A stretch of DNA of 64,000 nt from Leptolyngbya sp. FACHB-321 (GCF_014695975.1 NZ_JACJPI010000058.1:372001-436000), one strand, 5' to 3'. Positions 8,703-18,030 are shown, counted from the stretch's first letter. Translations and numbers: made by a program. The notes: generated from the letters alone by a model not told the origin.

Positions 8703-10484
8703 TTATGGATTGACTGATGGATTGAAAAGTCGATCGCCCGACTGCACCTGCCAGAGTCCGGCATAAATCCCGCCGAGCGCCAGCAGTTCTTCATGCGTTC
8801 CTTGCTCCACTACTTGTCCCCGATCCATCGCATAGATGCAATCACTGTGGCGGATGGTTGATAGGCGATGGGCGATCGCGATCGTCGTACGGTTTTGCGT
8901 GATCATGATCAGGGATTTTTGAATAGCTGCTTCTGTTTCATTGTCTACGGCAGAAGTCGCTTCATCCAAAATCAGAATCGGTGGATCTTTGAGGATGGCA
9001 CGGGCGATCGCCAAGCGCTGTCGCTGCCCTCCAGAGAGCTTCTGTCCTCGTTCACCCACAATTGTGTCGTAGCCCTGAGGCAGTTGCCGAATAAATTCAT
9101 CAGCTTCGGCTAATTTTGCCGCATGCACAATCTCCTCATGGCTGGTGCTGAAGCTGCCGTAGCTAATGTTTTCGGCAACTGTGCCATGAAACAAAAACAC
9201 ATCCTGGCTAACCCAGCCAATACAGCGGCGCAGGTCGGCTAAGTTCAATGTGCGAATATCAATGCCATCAATCAGGATTTTTCCATGTTGAATTTCATAG
9301 AACCGGAGTAAGAGCTTCACTAATGTACTTTTACCCGATCCTGTAGCACCCACAATGCCAATCGTCGATTTCGGTGGAATGTGCAGGGAAAGGCGTTTGA
9401 GCACACGATCGCGATCGCTATAGGCAAAGGTAATGTCATTAAAATGCACGTCGCCGCGTACCGTGTTGAGCGGAAGAGGATGATCGCCTGTGGTAATCGC
9501 AATTGGTGTATCCAACAAGCCCATCACCCGTCGTGTCGAAGCCATCGCCCGTTGATAGCTGTCTAGAATTTCACTTAAAGAGGCAAAGGGCCACAGCAAT
9601 TGCTGCACAATAAACACCAGAAACCCATAAGTACCGACTGTGATTTGATTATTTAGAGCCGCAACACCGCCAAAAAAGAGCGTTGCTACAAAACCCACCA
9701 CAATCACCATCCGAATCAGGGGAATAAAGGCTGCACTCAGCGCGATCGCTCTACCATTACTGCGGCGATACGCTTCGCTTTCGGTCAGCACGCGATCGCG
9801 CTCATACTTTTCAGCCGTAAAGCTTTTAATGGTGGCAATGCCAGACAGATTATTGGCTAACCGACTATTGATTAATCCAGCTTTTGCACGCACATCAGCA
9901 TAGCGAGGAGCCAGCCGCCGCTGAATTGCCATCGTGCCCCAAATAATGAATGGTATCGGCAACATTGCAACCCAGGCAACACTTGGAGCGATCGCCACAA
10001 ACGAACCACCGACGACTAAAACGGTCGTGAAAAAGTGCACAATTCTGGCTGCCCCAGAGTCGAGAAACCGCTCTAATTGATTAATGTCATCATTCAAAAT
10101 GGAGAGCATTTCTCCGGTACTGCGGTCTTCAAAATAGCTCAATTCCAACTCTTGCAAATGGCTGTAGGCATCCAACCGTAACTCGTGCTGCACGGTTTGT
10201 GCCAGGTTGCGCCAGAGGCGATCGTAGAAAAATTGAAAGAGCGATTCTAAACTCCAAATCAGTAGCGTCAAAAGAGACAAGACTGCCAGTTGCCCAACGG
10301 TATCCGTTACCCCCAGCCGTGCAACCACAGAGTTCTCTTTTTGCACTACCACATCGACCGCAACCCCAATGAGATAAGACGGTGCCAAGTCGAAGATTTT
10401 GTTCAGGATGGTGCAAATGGTTGCCAGCCATACTTGAGGGCGGTAGTTTTTGGCGTAGCGTAACAAGCGTAGGAGAGGATGCAC
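8703..10484 (-). CDS. ABC exporter, fused permease and ATPase
   Basis: A 593-residue half-transporter, probably a homodimer in the inner membrane. The N-terminal ~320 residues form the type-1 ABC exporter membrane domain with six segments. The ATPase domain has Walker A GATGSGKST, the Q-loop WVSQDVFLFHGT, signature [14 protein letters not shown], Walker B ILILDEATSAVD and the switch His in AIAHRLSTIRHSD. The start is GTG with AGG seven bases upstream. The substrate cannot be read from sequence; this subfamily includes lipid, peptide and drug exporters. It stands alone, divergent from the gene at 10682. Confidence 0.92.
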   Translation of the reverse strand: MHPLLRLLRYAKNYRPQVWLATICTILNKIFDLAPSYLIGVAVDVVVQKENSVVARLGVTDTVGQLAVLSLLTLLIWSLESLFQFFYDRLWRNLAQTVQHELRLDAYSHLQELELSYFEDRSTGEMLSILNDDINQLERFLDSGAARIVHFFTTVLVVGGSFVAIAPSVAWVAMLPIPFIIWGTMAIQRRLAPRYADVRAKAGLINSRLANNLSGIATIKSFTAEKYERDRVLTESEAYRRSNGRAIALSAAFIPLIRMVIVVGFVATLFFGGVAALNNQITVGTYGFLVFIVQQLLWPFASLSEILDSYQRAMASTRRVMGLLDTPIAITTGDHPLPLNTVRGDVHFNDITFAYSDRDRVLKRLSLHIPPKSTIGIVGATGSGKSTLVKLLLRFYEIQHGKILIDGIDIRTLNLADLRRCIGWVSQDVFLFHGTVAENISYGSFSTSHEEIVHAAKLAEADEFIRQLPQGYDTIVGERGQKLSGGQRQRLAIARAILKDPPILILDEATSAVDNETEAAIQKSLIMITQNRTTIAIAHRLSTIRHSDCIYAMDRGQVVEQGTHEELLALGGIYAGLWQVQSGDRLFNPSVNP

Positions 10485-10681
10485 GATGAACCTGAATTAG
10501 ACAATTACCGCTCCAGTGTAGGAAAGTAGAGGGAACGTTGTCTATGTAGACATTGACTGGCAGGGTCTGCTATTTAACCCTCCAGTATTAAGACGAGCGA
10601 TCGAATCTAACGTCTGGTATAGGCGCTGCCGTGAACTACAGTCCTACTATTGGTGCTTAGTAGTCTTTCAAACAGGTATAA

Positions 10682-11002
10682 ATGTCAACTCAATTGAATC
10701 CCGATCAAAAAACACTCGAGACGAAGGAAGCAACTTTATTCGATCGCACGTTTCGCGACAGTGAAGGTAATCTTGTGCTGGCTCAGGCACCCAATTTACC
10801 GCTTCTAGTTGGGTTAACAGGAACCTTACTTCAATATATACTTCCAGATGGCAAACCCCATACAGTCCTAGCTTTAGTAGCCTTCGGTGCTTCGTTCACT
10901 TGGGCATGGCAAGAACTTTTTGAGGGGGTCAACTACTTCCGCCGAGCGCTCGGCTTGATTGTGTTGGTAAGCCTGATCGCACTGGGGTTTAACTTCGACT
11001 AA
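10682..11002 (+). CDS. Small membrane protein, conserved hypothetical
   Basis: A 106-residue protein with a polar N-terminus (about 40 residues) and three hydrophobic stretches (about 40-55, 63-75 and 88-104: LPLLVGLTGTLLQYIL, VLALVAFGASFTW, ALGLIVLVSLIALGF). It resembles small inner-membrane proteins of unknown function in cyanobacteria. Monocistronic, since a strong terminator follows at 11159. No function assigned. Confidence 0.6.
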   Translation: MSTQLNPDQKTLETKEATLFDRTFRDSEGNLVLAQAPNLPLLVGLTGTLLQYILPDGKPHTVLALVAFGASFTWAWQELFEGVNYFRRALGLIVLVSLIALGFNFD

Positions 11003-11158
11003 ATGTGAAACCTTAGAAGGGAAACCGAGTGAGCTTAATACGATAGTGCTACTGGTTGAAGCATTACTGACTGATAGCACTTAAAATTGGTTTGACTAAG
11101 CATCACGGATTGTTACATCACAGATTGTTGCATTACGCATGATTGCTTGTGCTTGCAG

Positions 11159-11186
11159 AGAACGATCGTTTATAAACGATCGTTCT
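11159..11186. terminator. Perfect 28-bp palindromic terminator
   Basis: A perfect palindrome whose half-site is AGAACGATCGTTTA; it runs directly into TTTTTA on the plus strand. It should form a very stable hairpin and end transcription of the 10682-11002 gene. The downstream gene starts at 11295. Confidence 0.85.
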
Positions 11187-11294
11187 TTTTATAGTACAAT
11201 CGAACTAAATTTAACGCTTTTTGCTAGGCAGCGTCTTTGTAAACAAAGCAATTGAGCCTAGTCAGTCCATCCTTCGACCCTATCAATCAGCGCT

Positions 11295-11726
11295 ATGGCT
11301 TCTGCACTCACCGTTTCTGGAAAAGTGATGGGTAAAACGCAGCCCCTTTTTGCCAATTGGGAATTGCGTTTACCAGAACAAGCAGAGCAGGCTCCATTGA
11401 CGCTACGAGCATTGCTGACTCAGATTGTGTTGGCAGAGGTTGCAGGCTTTGTTGATCGCCAACGTCAACAACGCTTGCTACAGGTGCTTAGTCCTGCCCA
11501 AATTAGCCTGGGTGTAGAGCAAGGGAAAGTGGAGTCTGGTGGTAGCGATCTGGAGCAGGTTGTTGATCTGGAACAGGCAGTTGAAACCGCTTTGCAGGCG
11601 TTTATTGATGGCTTCTATTTTGTGTTTGTAGACGAGCAGCAGCAGGAAAATCTAGACGACGTTGTTACCTTACAACCGCATTCAGAACTATTGTTTCTAC
11701 GGTTAGTGCCATTGGTAGGTGGGTAA
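11295..11726 (+). CDS. Hypothetical protein, partner of the DUF4132 protein
   Basis: A 143-residue soluble protein beginning MASALTVSGKVMGKTQPLF. It is rich in E, Q and V, ends in hydrophobic strands (LFLRLVPLVGG), and contains FIDGFYFVFVDEQQQ near residue 110. I do not recognise a domain. It ends 33 bases before the start of the 1,650-residue DUF4132 gene, in the same direction, so the two almost certainly form an operon and may form a complex. That functional link is inferred from position only. Confidence 0.6.
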   Translation: MASALTVSGKVMGKTQPLFANWELRLPEQAEQAPLTLRALLTQIVLAEVAGFVDRQRQQRLLQVLSPAQISLGVEQGKVESGGSDLEQVVDLEQAVETALQAFIDGFYFVFVDEQQQENLDDVVTLQPHSELLFLRLVPLVGG

Positions 11727-11759
11727 TCTAGCAAAAGCCGATCGTTGAAGGATGGAACA

Positions 11760-14700
11760 ATGCTGAACCGCGAAGTTGCTCAGGCTCAATTGCGTACTGT
11801 TCATGTTACCGCTTGGCGATCGCAACGCATTCAACGCATGGGCAGTTTGCCCGAGCCATTACAAGTTGTCGGGTATGGCATTTTTGGCTGTAGCGCTGCG
11901 GGTCAGCGGTTAGACTCGCCTGAGTCCTATAAAGTGCAGGAGCGATCGCTAGAGCAACTTGATGCGCTGGCACCGAGCGATCGGCTCCAAATTCTAGCGG
12001 TCATTTTTCCTAAATTTGCGCTTACGGTTGAAGCCGCCTGGCAACTGAACGCGCATTTGCCCTATCAAACTGGTTACAGTCGGCGATCGTTTCGCAGTCC
12101 ATCGCATCCAGAACTCAGTGCAGACAGACGACGCAATTGGTTTCAGCAACTCATTACTGTAGTGGAGGGTTACGACCAGGATTTAGAGTGGTTCGTTGCT
12201 TGGACACCGTACCTGCATTACTATGCGTCTGATGTGTTGGGCATTTTGTTTGCAGCGGCGATCAATCAGAACGATATGCTAGGGCAAACCATTTTTGATA
12301 CCTTGCTTGCTTCAGCGAATGGCAATCATGAAATTGGAGCGATGGGACGGCATGTAACCCGTGCCTTGCTGGTTGCTAACCGAGAAGACGGTTGGGATTT
12401 TATGGAACGCTTGTTGCTGGCAGCGCAACGGCAAGAAGGACTGCGGCAAACCATTTTGGAGACGATCGACGAAGCCCATCCGATCGCGTTTCGGCGCATG
12501 GTGCGGCTAATCGTAGAGCACAATCTGACTCGCTTCAGTGCGACCATTCGCGCCGTGGATGTGTGGTTTGGCTTTGGGCTGGAAGCGCTCAACGAAAAAG
12601 TTGCCAAACAACTGCTGAGCCAGGTGCTTGAATTGCTGGAAAACCCTGAGGCTCAAGCCACTGCGTTACAGTCTGACGATTCTCAGACGGTGTATCTAGC
12701 GCTGTGGGCGATCGGCTTTGAGGATGCCATTGCCGCGATCGCCTGTGTCGTCCCATTACTTGACCATCCTCAGACAACCCATCGGTTTGTCGCCGTGCAT
12801 TTTCTGGCTCAGCTAGACATCACACCTGCCAGATTGCTGCTGCTGCCTGCGGTGAGCGATCGCGCGTTGGAAGTCACGACCTGTGCGGTGCAGGCACTAT
12901 GCGCCAACGATACAACGATTCAAAACGACTCAGATGCTTTTGAGCGACTGGAGCAGGCATTACCCTACTTTCCTGACAGACCAAAGCCGCTGTCGATCGT
13001 TTGGGAGTGGATTAAGCTTGAACCGAGTCAGCATTTAGTTGCGTCAGCACTGGTGCAAAATTTGGGGCAGCGATCGCCCAAACGGTTAATTCCCTATCTA
13101 CCCTATCTCGATTCATCTGGCCGTAGCCGCATTGCCCGACTGTTGGCAGAACTCAAGCCCTGGGACAGCGAGATTCGCGCTGTAATGTTTGATCTGGTCG
13201 GTGATGCCAGCAGTTGGGTGCGCGAACAGGTAATGCGACTTTTACAACAGCATGGTGCGATCGCTCCTGAAGAAGGCATCCAGCTCGAACAGTTGTTGAC
13301 TCGTAAGGCAAGCGATCTGCGACGGGGCATTCTGGGTTTACTGCTCAAACAACCGGATGAAGTGGCGATCGCGTCTGCACAGCGACTCGTAGAAGCCAAA
13401 CAAGCCCCTCAACGACAGGCAGGCTTGGAACTCCTGCGAGAGTTGGTGCAGCAGAACCGCTTGCTCGATCGCGCCCGTAGTTTGGCAACCGACTATCAAA
13501 CCACGCGCTCAAAACTCACCGTTACAGAAACGCAGTTGCTCAACGGCATTCTGCAAACCGAAACCGAAGCTACACTGACTGATGCGCTGGGTCTGGTCAA
13601 GCTTGATGACTTAACCCCGATCGCCCCTCCACAAGTCCTGTCAACTCCCATCATTAGCACTCCAGCCGCGATCAAATGTCTTGTCGCGTTGGATGAGCTA
13701 ATCCACGAGCATCGCCAAACGCCCATCCAACTGATTGACCACAACGAAGAAAACCTGTTGGGCAATCTCTCCTGGAAATTTCCTCGCGTTCATTTTCGTC
13801 TGTCACTAGAGGAAAACTTGGCACGCTTGCCATTGAGTGATGTTTGGGAAAACTGGTGGCGCGATCGACCCGATACTCTCCGCGATCAGGATGGGTTGGA
13901 ACTGCTGCGGGCGATCGCGCCGCGCTTTGATTACCGCACTAATTCGTTCGTATCGGACGTGGTGTCGAGTAGTGAATCAGATCCTAGCCTGAGCGATCGC
14001 GTCGTCACGGATCTGCAAGCGCTCACGAGGCAAGAGATGTCGTCCCTGCGCTATTCGCAACAGATAGACAGTGTGATTCGCTGGTTGCTGTATCTACATC
14101 CGCCTGCTCAGATCTTTAATTTTCTGCTAGATGCGATCAGTGAAATTCTTAATACCATTCCCCTCAAAGAACTTGATCGTGATCCGCAGTGGCGCGACCT
14201 TAACTTCGATGGCGTGAGAAGGCAGGTAAGTGGGTTTGCTGACAACTGGATTCGTTTCGCTCGATCTTACCAGTCTTACGAGGATGCCGATCAGCACGTC
14301 CGCTGGTGGCATCTAGTTCGGTGGGTCGATCAATTTTCGCCCACAGATCGAGGGTATCGGTATGCCATGACAACGCTCTGGGATGTGTTGAATGCTTATC
14401 AAGCTGGAGGCGCAACCGAAGCTGACCTGATGTTTTACCTGTTGGGTGCAGAGGAGCGCATCACTGAGGGTGATCAAACATCTGGAACAGCAGAGGCAAA
14501 AGCCAATCTTAGAACCTCGTTTCAGGATTTGTCACACCTGACGCGCCGTAAAGTGCCCGATGATTATGTAGCGCATCCGTTCTTGCTGTCACTGGCTGAT
14601 CGCGCCCGAAAGCGCATCCTGGCGATCGAACTGCAACGGGGTGATCTCCCAACCGCCGCCTCGAATGCCGCTCGTGCCTTGAAGTCGATCGTCGGCATGT

Positions 14701-16712
14701 CCACCGTCATCCAACTGCTTCAATCCTTCGATCGCAACAAGCTGGTACGCCACTACTCGTACAACAGTCTCAGCAAAGCCTCGGTCTTCAGTCATTTGAT
14801 GCGGATCAGCTTTCCCGCCGCAGACGACACCCCAGCTGAGTTTGCGCTGCGCGTGCAGTCGGCTCAAATCAAGCCAGAAAACCTGATTCAGTTTGCTTTC
14901 TACGCGCCTCAGTGGGTCAACTACATCGAACAGGCGCTCGGCTGGGATGGCTTTGCCGAAGTCGTCTGGTGGTTTCACGCTCACACTAAAGACAACGGCT
15001 GGACGGTCGAAGCCGATGTCCGCGAAACCTGGGTGGCGCAGATTAGTGAACGGACACCCCTCTCGGCTAGAAGCCTAGTTGAAGGTGCGGTGGATGTTGC
15101 CTGGTTTCATCGCCTCTACAAACTGTTGAACGCTGATCGCTGGCAGCAACTTTACGAAGCGGCGCAATACGCCTCCAGTGGTGCCGGGCACCAACGCGCC
15201 AAACTCTTTGCCGATGCCATGTTGGGCAACCTGGACACGAAGAATTTACGCGATCGCATTACCCAAAAACGGCATCAAGATTCGATTCGGGCATTAGGGT
15301 TGCTGCCGCTGGCAAAGGGCAAACAGCGCGATCGGGATATTCTCGATCGCTATCAAGTGCTGCAAGACTTTCTCCGCACCAGCAAAAAGTTCGGCTCCCA
15401 ACGACAGGCAAGTGAAAAACTAGCCGTCGCGATCGGCATGGAAAATTTGGCACGCACGGCTGGCTTTGTTGACCCCCAACGGCTCCAGTGGGCAATGGAA
15501 GCAGAGGCAATCGCCGATCTAGTTGGTCAAGCACAGGTGGTAACGATTGGGGAAGTCAGCGTCAGTCTGGCAATTACTACCGAGGGCACCCCAGAAATCA
15601 CCGTTGTCAAAGCAGGCAAACCGCTAAAAGCCATTCCCGCCAAGCTCAAAAAACAGCCTGAGATTCAAACGCTAACTGCTCGTAAACAAGAGATTACTCA
15701 GCAAGCTTCCCGCATTCGCCTCTCGCTAGAACAAGCCATGTGTCGCGGCGATCGCTTTACGGCAACTGAATTGGTGCAACTGGCGAAACATCCCGTGCTG
15801 TTTCCCATGCTGAGTCAGTTGGTATTAGTTGGCGACAGCGAAGTAGGCTATCTTGTTGAACAGGGAACAGCCCTGCAAGACCATAGCCAGGTTGTCACAC
15901 CCATTCAATCGGCTGAACTCCGCCTTGCCCATCCCCATGATTTGCTGCTGCAAGACTGGCATTTGTGGCAACAGGACTGTTTTAATGTCGATCGCATCCA
16001 GCCCTTCAAGCAAGTCTTTCGCGAACTCTACCTTACTACGGCTGCGGAGCAGTCAGAACCCGCTTGCCGCCGCTATGAAGGACATCAGGTGAATCCTCGA
16101 CAAGCACTGGCACTGTGGGGACAACGCGGTTGGATTGCGGCTCCTGAAGAAGGCGTTCGCCGTACCTTTCACGCTGAAGGGCTGATTGCTGCGGTGGAAT
16201 TTCTCAACGGCTTTTACACACCGCTTGAAGTGGAAGGGCTAACTATTGCAGGAGTGCGCTTCCATCACCGCGACGATTGGAAAGCTCTACCACTCAATGA
16301 GATTCCACCACGCCTCTTTAGCGAAGTGATGCGCGATCTCGATCTGGTCGTCAGTGTGGCGCATCAAGGCGGCGTTGATCCAGAGGCAACTGCTTCCACC
16401 ATTGAAATGAGAGCGGCTCTAGTACGCGAAACCTGTCGCCTGCTGAAGCTGCACAACGTTCAACTACAAAAGTCTCACGTGTTGATCGAAGGACAACTCG
16501 GCAGTTATTCGGTGCATTTGGGCAGCGCGATCGTGCATCGGCAACCAGGTGGCGCACTCTGCATCGTGCCCGTTCACTCTCAACATCGCGGCAGACTTTT
16601 TCTGCCCTTCGTTGACAATGATCCCAAAACGGCTGAAGTGGTTTCTAAAGTACTGCTACTAGCACGAGACAAAGAGATTCAAGACCCAACAGTTTTAGAG
16701 CAGCTTTTGTAA
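11760..16712 (+). CDS. Giant DUF4132 protein with HEAT-like helical repeats
   Basis: A 1,650-residue soluble protein. The ATG at 11760 has AAGGA seven bases upstream and is preferred over an in-frame TTG at 11745. The first ~650 residues are helical repeats of HEAT/armadillo type (VVPLLDHPQTTHRFVAVHFL, then MRLLQQHGAIAPEEG). The C-terminal ~450 residues carry the DUF4132 (MolR-like) signatures, including LLPLAKGKQRDRDILDRYQV, KKFGSQRQASEKLAVAIGM and IQPFKQVFRELYLTT. DUF4132 is of unknown biochemical role; homologues have been linked to molybdate metabolism and to conflict-type gene clusters. No AAA, vWA or SWIM partner is adjacent. HIP1 sites are dense within it. Confidence 0.8.
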   Translation: MLNREVAQAQLRTVHVTAWRSQRIQRMGSLPEPLQVVGYGIFGCSAAGQRLDSPESYKVQERSLEQLDALAPSDRLQILAVIFPKFALTVEAAWQLNAHLPYQTGYSRRSFRSPSHPELSADRRRNWFQQLITVVEGYDQDLEWFVAWTPYLHYYASDVLGILFAAAINQNDMLGQTIFDTLLASANGNHEIGAMGRHVTRALLVANREDGWDFMERLLLAAQRQEGLRQTILETIDEAHPIAFRRMVRLIVEHNLTRFSATIRAVDVWFGFGLEALNEKVAKQLLSQVLELLENPEAQATALQSDDSQTVYLALWAIGFEDAIAAIACVVPLLDHPQTTHRFVAVHFLAQLDITPARLLLLPAVSDRALEVTTCAVQALCANDTTIQNDSDAFERLEQALPYFPDRPKPLSIVWEWIKLEPSQHLVASALVQNLGQRSPKRLIPYLPYLDSSGRSRIARLLAELKPWDSEIRAVMFDLVGDASSWVREQVMRLLQQHGAIAPEEGIQLEQLLTRKASDLRRGILGLLLKQPDEVAIASAQRLVEAKQAPQRQAGLELLRELVQQNRLLDRARSLATDYQTTRSKLTVTETQLLNGILQTETEATLTDALGLVKLDDLTPIAPPQVLSTPIISTPAAIKCLVALDELIHEHRQTPIQLIDHNEENLLGNLSWKFPRVHFRLSLEENLARLPLSDVWENWWRDRPDTLRDQDGLELLRAIAPRFDYRTNSFVSDVVSSSESDPSLSDRVVTDLQALTRQEMSSLRYSQQIDSVIRWLLYLHPPAQIFNFLLDAISEILNTIPLKELDRDPQWRDLNFDGVRRQVSGFADNWIRFARSYQSYEDADQHVRWWHLVRWVDQFSPTDRGYRYAMTTLWDVLNAYQAGGATEADLMFYLLGAEERITEGDQTSGTAEAKANLRTSFQDLSHLTRRKVPDDYVAHPFLLSLADRARKRILAIELQRGDLPTAASNAARALKSIVGMSTVIQLLQSFDRNKLVRHYSYNSLSKASVFSHLMRISFPAADDTPAEFALRVQSAQIKPENLIQFAFYAPQWVNYIEQALGWDGFAEVVWWFHAHTKDNGWTVEADVRETWVAQISERTPLSARSLVEGAVDVAWFHRLYKLLNADRWQQLYEAAQYASSGAGHQRAKLFADAMLGNLDTKNLRDRITQKRHQDSIRALGLLPLAKGKQRDRDILDRYQVLQDFLRTSKKFGSQRQASEKLAVAIGMENLARTAGFVDPQRLQWAMEAEAIADLVGQAQVVTIGEVSVSLAITTEGTPEITVVKAGKPLKAIPAKLKKQPEIQTLTARKQEITQQASRIRLSLEQAMCRGDRFTATELVQLAKHPVLFPMLSQLVLVGDSEVGYLVEQGTALQDHSQVVTPIQSAELRLAHPHDLLLQDWHLWQQDCFNVDRIQPFKQVFRELYLTTAAEQSEPACRRYEGHQVNPRQALALWGQRGWIAAPEEGVRRTFHAEGLIAAVEFLNGFYTPLEVEGLTIAGVRFHHRDDWKALPLNEIPPRLFSEVMRDLDLVVSVAHQGGVDPEATASTIEMRAALVRETCRLLKLHNVQLQKSHVLIEGQLGSYSVHLGSAIVHRQPGGALCIVPVHSQHRGRLFLPFVDNDPKTAEVVSKVLLLARDKEIQDPTVLEQLL

Positions 16713-16720
16713 GCAGAGAA

Positions 16721-16838
16721 AAACCGCGATCGCCCTTATAGAAACACTTTCAAAAACATTTCCTAGATAGACGAGGAGCTTGAGGCTCTCTCGCCCTAGC
16801 TTCGCAAGATCAATGAAGCAAGGGGGCGATCGCGGTTT
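16721..16838. repeat. HIP1-containing 15-bp inverted repeat
   Basis: AAACCGCGATCGCCC (16721-16735) and its exact complement GGGCGATCGCGGTTT (16824-16838) bracket 88 bases. The structure lies between the ends of two converging genes and may act as a bidirectional transcription end or be a remnant of a small mobile repeat. Confidence 0.6.
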
Positions 16839-16872
16839 AACAGCGCTAACTTACTGCAAACGCAGTGCTAAC

Positions 16873-17154
16873 CTACTGCAAATAAGGTGCTAAACCAAAA
16901 ATAGTGAGTACGCCGAGAATGTGACCGAAGCTGACCGAAGCAAGAACAGTCGCCACACTGGGTCTGTTAAATATTGGGGCAAGAGGACCCAGTGGCATTT
17001 CAGGACCGACGTGAGGCAGCTTAATCGTACGCGACGCAATAAAAAGAACTAGAAGCGACCAACCAATGATGATCGGCGTGCCTTGCCAATGCCACAACTC
17101 AGTAGGAGTTTGACCAGCGGCTGTTTCTGCAACAAACCAAAACGAGTGAATCAA
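16873..17154 (-). CDS. psaK: Photosystem I PsaK-like subunit (TTG start)
   Basis: A 93-residue, two-helix membrane protein. The first helix (about 28-44, PIIIGWSLLVLFIASRT) leads into IKLPHVGPEMPLGP, and the C-terminal helix has VATVLASVSFGHILGVLTIF, the PsaK hallmark pattern (LA-x-S-FGH-x-LG). PsaK is a peripheral PSI subunit near the antenna edge. No ATG precedes the conserved part. The only start supported by a ribosome-binding site is TTG at 17154, with AAGGAG eight bases upstream. It may be a divergent paralogue of the main PsaK, which I cannot check here. Confidence 0.75.
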   Translation of the reverse strand: MIHSFWFVAETAAGQTPTELWHWQGTPIIIGWSLLVLFIASRTIKLPHVGPEMPLGPLAPIFNRPSVATVLASVSFGHILGVLTIFGLAPYLQ

Positions 17155-17178
17155 GCGTTACTCTCCTTTGTAATTAAG
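17155..17178 (-). promoter_or_regulatory. Shine-Dalgarno that decides the TTG start of the PsaK-like gene
   Basis: On the minus strand CAAAGGAGAGTAACGC immediately precedes TTG at 17154. The AAGGAG core is ideal and no other start codon is suitably spaced. Confidence 0.7.
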
Positions 17179-17294
17179 GCGCTAGGTTACTTAAGCGTGA
17201 CTAGGATAATCGTGTTTTCAATTACGGAATTGCACCTCAGTCCAACGGTGGATTTACCGATGCTAAACCCGATGACAAGCCAAGGTCTTTTACA

Positions 17295-17444
17295 TTACGC
17301 CGGATAGCGATCGCTAAAGCCATAGACAATAATTTGCTTACCCTTGCGTGGAGGCAACCACTTCAATACTTTTTCTGCATAGGTCAGAAGTGATAACCCT
17401 CCCCTTTCTAGTTCTCTTTGCTTCGTAAGGCAGAGTAATTGCAT
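17295..17444 (-). CDS. Unannotated small protein (49 residues)
   Basis: ATG 17444-17442 is preceded on the minus strand by GGGGGAGGAGAAAAAAG, one of the best ribosome-binding sites in the window. The frame gives 49 residues: MQLLCLTKQREL, then LLTYAEKVLKWLPPRKGKQ, ending IIVYGFSDRYPA. It is basic and amphipathic with no clear membrane segment. It lies 140 bases upstream of the PsaK-like gene on the same strand and divergent from the GlsB-like gene. It is too short for usual gene-calling cut-offs. The product is unknown; the strong ribosome-binding site and uninterrupted frame are the evidence. Confidence 0.55.
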   Translation of the reverse strand: MQLLCLTKQRELERGGLSLLTYAEKVLKWLPPRKGKQIIVYGFSDRYPA

Positions 17445-17463
17445 CTTTTTTCTCCTCCCCCCG

Positions 17464-17521
17464 GTTAACTTAGGTTCTTGCCAGAGGCAGGGACAAGCAA
17501 AAGGGCTTGCCTGTTAACTTA
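17464..17521. promoter_or_regulatory. Paired GTTAACTTA direct repeats in a divergent promoter region
   Basis: GTTAACTTA occurs at 17464-17472 and again at 17513-17521, 49 bases apart, between the 49-residue gene (minus) and the GlsB-like gene (plus). Between them a GC-rich hairpin can form (GGCAGGGACAAGC with GCTTGCC). Operator function is inferred. Confidence 0.35.
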
Positions 17522-17570
17522 AATACATGACAAACGTTTTTCAGCGTACTATTCAACCGGAGTTGACATT

Positions 17571-17846
17571 ATGAATATCTTGGCTTGGATTGTTTTAGGT
17601 TTGATTGCTGGAGCGATCGCAAAGGCTCTTTTCCCTGGACATCAGGGTGGCGGCATCCTGGGCACCATGATTTTGGGTATTGTTGGTGCATTCGTCGGTG
17701 GTAGTCTTTACAGCTTTTTGACCACTGGTACACTAGCTCTAACGTCAGCCGGACTAAGCTTGGGTGGCGTTGCAGTAGCAGTACTGGGTGCGATCGTAGC
17801 ACTGCTCATCTACTCTGCTGTGACCCGTCGTAGCGCTTCCTACTAA
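17571..17846 (+). CDS. GlsB/YeaQ/YmgE-family stress membrane protein
   Basis: A 91-residue small membrane protein of the transglycosylase-associated family. Three hydrophobic helices are visible: ILAWIVLGLIAGAIAKALF, then GGILGTMILGIVGAFVGGSL, then VAVLGAIVALLIYSAVTRR. The Gly-rich helix packing and the GHQGGGILGTM loop are typical. Members are often induced by stress. GGAG lies eight bases before the ATG. It is monocistronic, with a strong terminator at 17909. Confidence 0.88.
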   Translation: MNILAWIVLGLIAGAIAKALFPGHQGGGILGTMILGIVGAFVGGSLYSFLTTGTLALTSAGLSLGGVAVAVLGAIVALLIYSAVTRRSASY

Positions 17847-17908
17847 GCGTTTTGGTTCCCAAGTTGCCATAGTTGATGGTAACAACCACATATAAAATTT
17901 GATTGGAA

Positions 17909-17943
17909 GATGAGCGATCCGGCTGCTAAACGGGTCGCTCATC
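17909..17943 (+). terminator. Intrinsic terminator of the GlsB-like gene
   Basis: GATGAGCGA (17909-17917) pairs with TCGCTCATC (17935-17943), the stem extending inward through TCCG/CGGG, and is followed by TTTGTTT. Confidence 0.8.
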
Positions 17944-18030
17944 TTTGTTTATATTGTTCTTGTCTTTTGAAAATAAGCGCGATCGCTGCTCTCGGTAATA
18001 TGGTTTGACAAGAACTGCACCTTTTTGCTT

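Noticed and set aside
8611-8718. Short plus-strand frame after GGATGAGGA
   Set aside because: It is the reverse reading of the dispersed repeat and does not stay meaningful in the other copies.
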